Shown piece after piece: positions 58,800 through 64,000 of a stretch of DNA of 64,000 nucleotides; positions within the stretch are counted from its first letter, which is position 1; each line of letters opens with the position of its first letter. The stretch spans positions 18,818,182 through 18,882,181 of the forward strand of contig NC_088711.1 in the NCBI RefSeq assembly GCF_963576615.1. Reading direction: 5' to 3'. The notes under the pieces are model-generated. The model did no database searches. It was given only the letters and a program-made list of their open reading frames with translations, and had not been told where the DNA came from. The position numbers and the translations under genes are program-made. This DNA is from Watersipora subatra (lineage: Eukaryota; Bryozoa; Gymnolaemata; Cheilostomatida; Watersiporidae).

Positions 58800-59235
58800 G
58801 ATATCAACAGCTGCGATGTGTCGTTCGATCGCACAAAGATAATGGATGTGGTATATGCTCTTTATCATTCAACCTTTTAAAATCTGAAATCCAAAAGAAT
58901 CATGATTGGTGAACATAGATTTAAATAACTATTCACATGCAGCCAACAAAATTGGTTACTTTGAAACAACAAATAGTAAGTTTTAAATGAAATACAAAAC
59001 GTTTAATTTTCAATAAATATGAAAGTCTGAGAACTAAAAATGAGAAAAAGCTCTAATTTTGCCTAATTTTGCACTGATATAAAAACTTTTAACGAATAAG
59101 TTCCAACCACGTACTACTGAGCTTTCAAACACACAAAAGCCTGGTGTTTACTCATTCAATGTTCAACAAAAAAGAGAACTTTGACAAAGATTGACAGCGA
59201 CACCGAAGAGAGTTGTAGCACAATGAAGCAAAAAT

Positions 59236-59307
59236 AGGTTCTACCGAGATTTGAACTCGGATCGCAGGATTCAGAGTCCTGAGTGCTAACCATTACACCA
59301 TAGAACC
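59236..59307 (-). tRNA. tRNA-Gln(CTG), copy 44
   Basis: Intact, T5; partner of copy 38. Confidence 0.93.
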
Positions 59308-59749
59308 GATATCAACAGCAGCGATGTGTCGCTCAAATGCGCAAAGATAATGGAGGTGGTATATGCTCTTTATCATTCAACCTTTTTAAATCTGAAATCC
59401 AAGAGAATCATGATTGGTGAATATAGATTTAGATAACTATTCACATGCAGCCAACAAAAAACAGGTTATTGTAAAACGACAAATAAAAACTTTGAATGAA
59501 AAAAAAAACGTTGAATTTTTGATAAAAGTAATTTGAAAGTCTGAGAACTAAAAAGGAGTAGAAGCTCTAATTTTGCCAAAATTTGAACTAATATAAAAAC
59601 TTTTAACAGATGAGTTCCAACCACTTTCGACTGAGCTTTCACGCACACAAAAGCCTGGTGTTTACTCATTCGATGTTCAACAAAGAAGAAAATTTCGAAA
59701 AAGATTGACAGCGACACCGAGGAGAATAGTAGCACGATGGAGCAAAAAT

Positions 59750-59821
59750 AGGTTCTACCGAGATTTGAACTCGGATCGCAGGATTCAGAGTCCTGAGTGC
59801 TAACCATTACACCATAGAACC
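59750..59821 (-). tRNA. tRNA-Gln(CTG), copy 45
   Basis: Intact, T5; its position corresponds to copy 39, but the tRNA differs, which bounds the 3,071-bp duplication. Confidence 0.93.
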
Positions 59822-60261
59822 AATATCAACAGCAGCGATGCGTCGTTCAATCGCACAAAGATAATGGATGTGGTATATGCTCTTTATCATTCAACTTTTT
59901 TAAATCTGAAATCCAAGGGAATCATGATTAGTGAACATAGATTTAGATAACTATTCACATGCAGCAAACAAAATAGGTTACTCTGAACCAACAAATAGCA
60001 AGCTTTAAATGAAAAACAAGACGTTTAATTTTTGATAAATATGAAAGTCTGAAACATAAAAAAAAAGAAAAAAATCTGTATGTTGACCTAAATTTTCACT
60101 GACATTAAAAACCTTTAACAGATCAGTTCCAAACACTTTCGACTGAGCTTTCACGCACAAAAAAGCCTTGTATTTACTCATTTGATGTTCAATAACAATG
60201 AAAACTTTGACAAAGATTGACAGCGACACCGAAGAGAGTTGTAGCACAATGAAGCAAAAAT

Positions 60262-60333
60262 AGGTTCTACCGAGATTTGAACTCGGATCGCAGGATTCAG
60301 AGTTCTGAGTGCTAACCATTACACCATAGAACC
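60262..60333 (-). tRNA. tRNA-Gln(CTG), copy 46
   Basis: One anticodon-stem mismatch (CAGAA against TCCTG), T5. Confidence 0.78.
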
Positions 60334-60774
60334 AATATCAACAGCAGCGATGCGTCGTTCAATTGCGCAAAGATAATGGAGCTAGTATATGCTCTTTATC
60401 ATTCAACCTTTTTAAATCTGAAATCCAAGGGAATCATGATTAGTGAACATAGATTTAGATAACTATTCACATGCAGCAAACAAAATAGGTTACTCTGAAA
60501 CAACAAATAGCAAGCTTTAAATGAAAAACAAGACGTTTAATTTTTGATAAATATTAAAGGTTTGAGACATAAAAAAAATGAAGAAAATCTATATGTTGAC
60601 CTAAATTTTCACTGACATTTAAAACCTTTAACAGATCAGTTCCAAACACTTTCGACTGAGCTTTCACGCACACAAAAGCCTTGTGTTTACTCATTTGATG
60701 TTCAATAAAAAAGAAAACTTTGACAAAGATTGACAGCGACACCGAAGAGAGTTGTAGCACAATGAAGCAAAAAT

Positions 60775-60846
60775 AGGTTCTACCGAGATTTGAACTCGGA
60801 TCGCAGGATTCAGAGTTCTGAGTGCTAACCATTACACCATAGAACC
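60775..60846 (-). tRNA. tRNA-Gln(CTG), copy 47
   Basis: Same anticodon-stem mismatch as copy 46. Confidence 0.78.
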
Positions 60847-61286
60847 AATATCAACAGCAGCGATGCGTCGTTCAATTGCGCAAAGATAATGGAGGTGGTA
60901 TATGCTCTTTATCATTCAACCTTTTTAAATCTGAAATCCAAGGGAATCATGATTAGTGAACATAGATTTAGATAACTATTCACATGCAGCAAACAAAATA
61001 GGTTACTCTGAAACAATAAATAGCAAGCTTTAACTGAAAAACAAGACGTTTAATTTTTGATAAATGTGAAAGTCTGAGACATAAAAAAAAAGAAAAAAAT
61101 CTATATGTTGACTTAAATTTTCACTGACATTAAAAACCTTTAACAGATCAGTTCCAAACACTTTCGACTGAGCTTTCACACACACAAAAGCCTTGTGTTT
61201 ACTCATTTGATGTTCAACAAAAAAGATATCTTTGACAAAGATTGACAGCGACACCGAAGAGAGTTGTAGCACAATGAAGCAAAAAT

Positions 61287-61358
61287 AGGTTCTACCGAGA
61301 TTTGAACTCGGATCGCAGGATTCAAAGTCCTGAGTGCTAACCATTACACCATAGAACC
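61287..61358 (-). tRNA. tRNA-Gln(TTG), copy 48
   Basis: Intact, T5. Confidence 0.93.
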
Positions 61359-61798
61359 AATATCAACAGCAGCGATGCGTCGTTCAATTGCGCAAAGATA
61401 ATGGAGGTGGTATATGCTCTTTATCATTCAACCTTTTTAAATCTGAAATCCAAGGGAATCATGATTAGTGAACATAGATTTAGATAACTATTCACATGCA
61501 GCAAACAAAATAGGTTACTCTGAAACAATAAATAGCAAGCTTTAACTGAAAAACAAGACGTTTAATTTTTGATAAATGTGAAAGTCTGAGACATAAAAAA
61601 AAAGAAAAAAATCTATATATTGACCTAAATTTTCACTAACATTAAAAACCTTTAACAGATCAGTTCCAAACACTTTCGACTGAGCTTTCACGCACACAAA
61701 AGCCTTGTGTTTACTCATTTGATGTTCAACAAAAAAGATATCTTTGACAAAGATTGACAGCGACACCGAAGAGAGTTGTAGCACAATGAAGCAAAAAT

Positions 61799-61870
61799 AG
61801 GTTCTACCGAGATTTGAACTCGGATCGCAGGATTCAAAGTCCTGAGTGCTAACCATTACACCATAGAACC
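61799..61870 (-). tRNA. tRNA-Gln(TTG), copy 49
   Basis: Intact, T5; the monomer is nearly identical to that of copy 48. Confidence 0.93.
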
Positions 61871-62311
61871 GATATCAACAGCAGCGATGCGTCGTTCAAT
61901 CGCGCAAAGGAAATGGAGGTGCTCTATGCTCTTTATCATTCAACCTTTTAAAATCTGAAATCCAAGGGAATCATGATTGGTGAATATAGATTTAGATATC
62001 TATTCACATGCAGCCAACAAAAAACAGGTTACCGTAAAACGACAAATAAAAATTTTGAATGAAAAAAAAACGTTGAATTTTTGATAAAATTAATTTGAAA
62101 GTCTGAGAATTATAAAGGAGTAGAAGCTCTAATTTTGCCAAAATTTGAACTAATATAAAAACTTTTAACAGATGAGTTCCAACCACTTTCGACTGAGCTT
62201 TCACACACACAAAAGCCTGGTGTTTACTCACTCAATGTTCAACAAAAAAGATAACTCTGACAAAGATTGACAGCGACACCGAACAGAGTTGTAGCACAAT
62301 GAAGCAAAAAT

Positions 62312-62382
62312 AGGTTCTACCGAGATTGAACTCGGATCGCAGGATTCAAAGTCCTGAGTGCTAACCATTACACCATAGAACC
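62312..62382 (-). tRNA. tRNA-Gln(TTG), copy 50, T-loop deletion
   Basis: The T-loop is one base short (TTCAAT), which breaks the B-box spacing; otherwise intact. Possibly inactive. Confidence 0.65.
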
Positions 62383-62822
62383 GATATCAACAGCAGCGAT
62401 GTGTCGTTCAATCGCGCAAAGATAATGGATGTGGTATATGCTCTTTATCATTCAACCTTTTAAAATCTGAAATCCAAGGGAATCATGATTAGTGAACATA
62501 GATTTCGAAAACTATTCACATGCAGCAAACAAAATAGGTTACTCTGAAACAACAAATAGCAAGCTTTAAATGAAAAACAAAACGTTTAAATTTTGATAAA
62601 TACGAAAGTCTGAGACATAAAAAAAAAGAAAAAAATCTATATATTGACCTAAATTTTCACTAACATTAAAAACCTTTAACAGATCAGTTCCAAACACTTT
62701 CGACTGAGCTTTCACGCACACAAAAGCCTTGTGTTTACTCATTCGATGTTCAATGAAAAAGAAAACTTTGACAAAGATTGACAGCGACACCGAAGAGAGT
62801 TGTAGCACAATGAAGCAAAAAT

Positions 62823-62894
62823 AGGTTCTACCGAGATTTGAACTCGGATCGCAGGATTCAAAGTCCTGAGTGCTAACCATTACACCATAGAACC
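62823..62894 (-). tRNA. tRNA-Gln(TTG), copy 51
   Basis: Intact, T5. Confidence 0.93.
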
Positions 62895-63334
62895 GATATC
62901 AACAGCAGCGATGCGTCGTTCAATCGCGCAAAGGAAATGGAGGTGCTCTATGCTCTTTATCATTCAACCTTTTAAAATCTGAAATCCAAGAGAATCATGA
63001 TTGGTGAATATAGATTTAGATATCTATTCACATGCAGCCAACAAAAAACAGGTTACCGTAAAACAACAAATAAAAACTTTGAATGAAAATAAACGTTGAA
63101 TTTTTGATAAAATTAATTTGAAAGTCTGAGAATTAAAAAGGAGTAGAAGCTCTAATTTTGCCAAAAATTGAACTAATACAAAAACTTTTAACAGATGAGT
63201 TTCAACCACTTTCGACTGAGCTTTCACACACACAAAAGCCTGGTGTTTACTCATTCGATGTTCAACAAAGAAGAAAACTTCGACAAATATCAACAGCGAC
63301 ACCGAAGAGAGTTGTAGCACAATGAAGCAAAAAT

Positions 63335-63406
63335 AGGTTCTACCGAGATTTGAACTCGGATCGCAGGATTCAGAGTCCTGAGTGCTAACCATTACACCAT
63401 AGAACC
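63335..63406 (-). tRNA. tRNA-Gln(CTG), copy 52
   Basis: Intact, T5. Confidence 0.93.
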
Positions 63407-63849
63407 GATATCAACAGCAGCGATGTGTCGCTCAAATGCGCAAAGATAATGGAGGTGGTATATGCTCTTTATCATTCAACCTTTTTAAATCGGAAATCCA
63501 AGGGAATCATGATTGGTGAATATAGATTTAGATAACTATTCACATGCAGCCAACAAAAAACAGGTTATCGTAAAACGACAAATAAAAACTTTGAATGAAA
63601 AAAAAATCGTTGAATTTTTTGATAAAAGTAATTTGAAAGTCTGAGAATTAAAAAGGAGTAGAAGCTCTAATTTTGCTAAAATTTGAACTAATATAAAAAC
63701 TTTTAACAGATGAGTTCCAACCACTTTCGACTGAGCTTTCACGCACACAAAAGCCTTGTGTTTACTCATTTGATGTTCAATAAAAAAGAAAACTTACACA
63801 AAGATTGACAGCGACACCGAAGAGAGTTGTAGCACAATGAAGCAAAAAT

Positions 63850-63921
63850 AGGTTCTACCGAGATTTGAACTCGGATCGCAAGATTCAGAGTCCTGAGTGC
63901 TAACCATTACACCATAGAACC
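63850..63921 (-). tRNA. tRNA-Gln(CTG), copy 53
   Basis: A G-T wobble in the anticodon stem (TCTTG); otherwise intact, T5. Last copy before the window edge. Confidence 0.9.
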
Positions 63922-64000
63922 GATATCAACAGCAGCAATGCGTCGTTCAATCGCGCAAAGAAAATGGAGGTGCTCTTTGCTCTTTATCATTCAACCTTTT

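Larger units (their letters stand above)
36837..64000 (-). repeat. Tandem array of ~512-bp tRNA-Gln monomers
   Basis: 53 tRNA-Gln sequences recur at 507-515 bp intervals, all in the same orientation, in head-to-tail monomers whose spacers are also alignable throughout. The leftmost monomer (36837-37320) is the most diverged, and its upstream neighbour tRNA is absent, marking the array edge; the right edge is beyond the window. Unit length falls in two classes, about 507-508 and 512-515. Spacer phrases include CGATATCAACAGCAGCGATG just upstream of each tRNA and GACAGCGACACCGAAGAGAG just downstream in tRNA orientation. Several multi-monomer blocks are duplicated at larger offsets. Confidence 0.98.

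Noticed and set aside
37959-63769. Recurrent minus-strand open frames of 60-122 codons beginning MVSTQDSESCDPSSN
   Set aside because: They start inside the tRNA (the ATG is in the D-arm) and run into the spacer. They recur only because the unit is repeated, their ends differ with every indel, and no coding-type substitution pattern is apparent.
36837-64000. CRISPR-like or protein-coding satellite interpretation of the array
   Set aside because: The conserved 71-nt element is a clear tRNA-Gln and the spacers between copies are homologous to each other, unlike CRISPR spacers.

Overview
This window is nuclear DNA of an animal, most likely an AT-rich invertebrate. Two multi-exon genes have GT-AG introns, and their introns are full of DNA-transposon derivatives and minisatellites. 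A mitochondrial pyruvate dehydrogenase subunit is encoded in the nucleus, and RNA polymerase III tRNA genes with T-run terminators fill the right side. I cannot name the species; a lophotrochozoan-like invertebrate is only a guess from genome texture.

Region 1 (about 0.7-13.1 kb, + strand): the 3' ten exons of DLAT, the dihydrolipoamide acetyltransferase (E2) of the pyruvate dehydrogenase complex. The visible part runs from a lipoyl domain through an Ala/Pro linker, the peripheral-subunit-binding domain and the catalytic core to its stop. The 5' end lies left of the window. Its introns carry four well delimited DNA-transposon derivatives: two TA-flanked inverted-repeat elements and two hAT-like elements with 8-bp target duplications.

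Region 2 (14.2-29.0 kb, + strand): an unnamed eight-exon gene whose 695-residue product contains three successive OTU-type cysteine-protease-like domains, one per exon. The presumed catalytic residues are lost stepwise from the first to the third. All its introns are phase 1. One intron contains two unrelated arrays that both have a 17-bp unit, and another intron starts with a tandem repeat that copied the exon end and splice donor. A pogo/Tigger-like element lies in the last intron.

Region 3 (29-36.8 kb): no convincing host protein gene. It holds tRNA-derived relics, a broken Helitron-like coding fragment, short duplicated segments and a decayed orphan copy of the tRNA repeat described next.

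Region 4 (36.84 kb to the right edge): a head-to-tail array of about 512-bp monomers. Each carries one minus-strand tRNA-Gln gene; 53 copies are in view (34 with anticodon CTG, 19 with TTG) and the array runs off the window. About 32 copies keep an unbroken cloverleaf and 21 have stem mismatches or a loop deletion. Larger multi-monomer blocks are themselves duplicated (offsets 3,071, about 2,558 and about 8,687 bp), the mark of unequal crossing-over. The array, its mixed anticodons and its traceable recombination history are the most notable content of the window.
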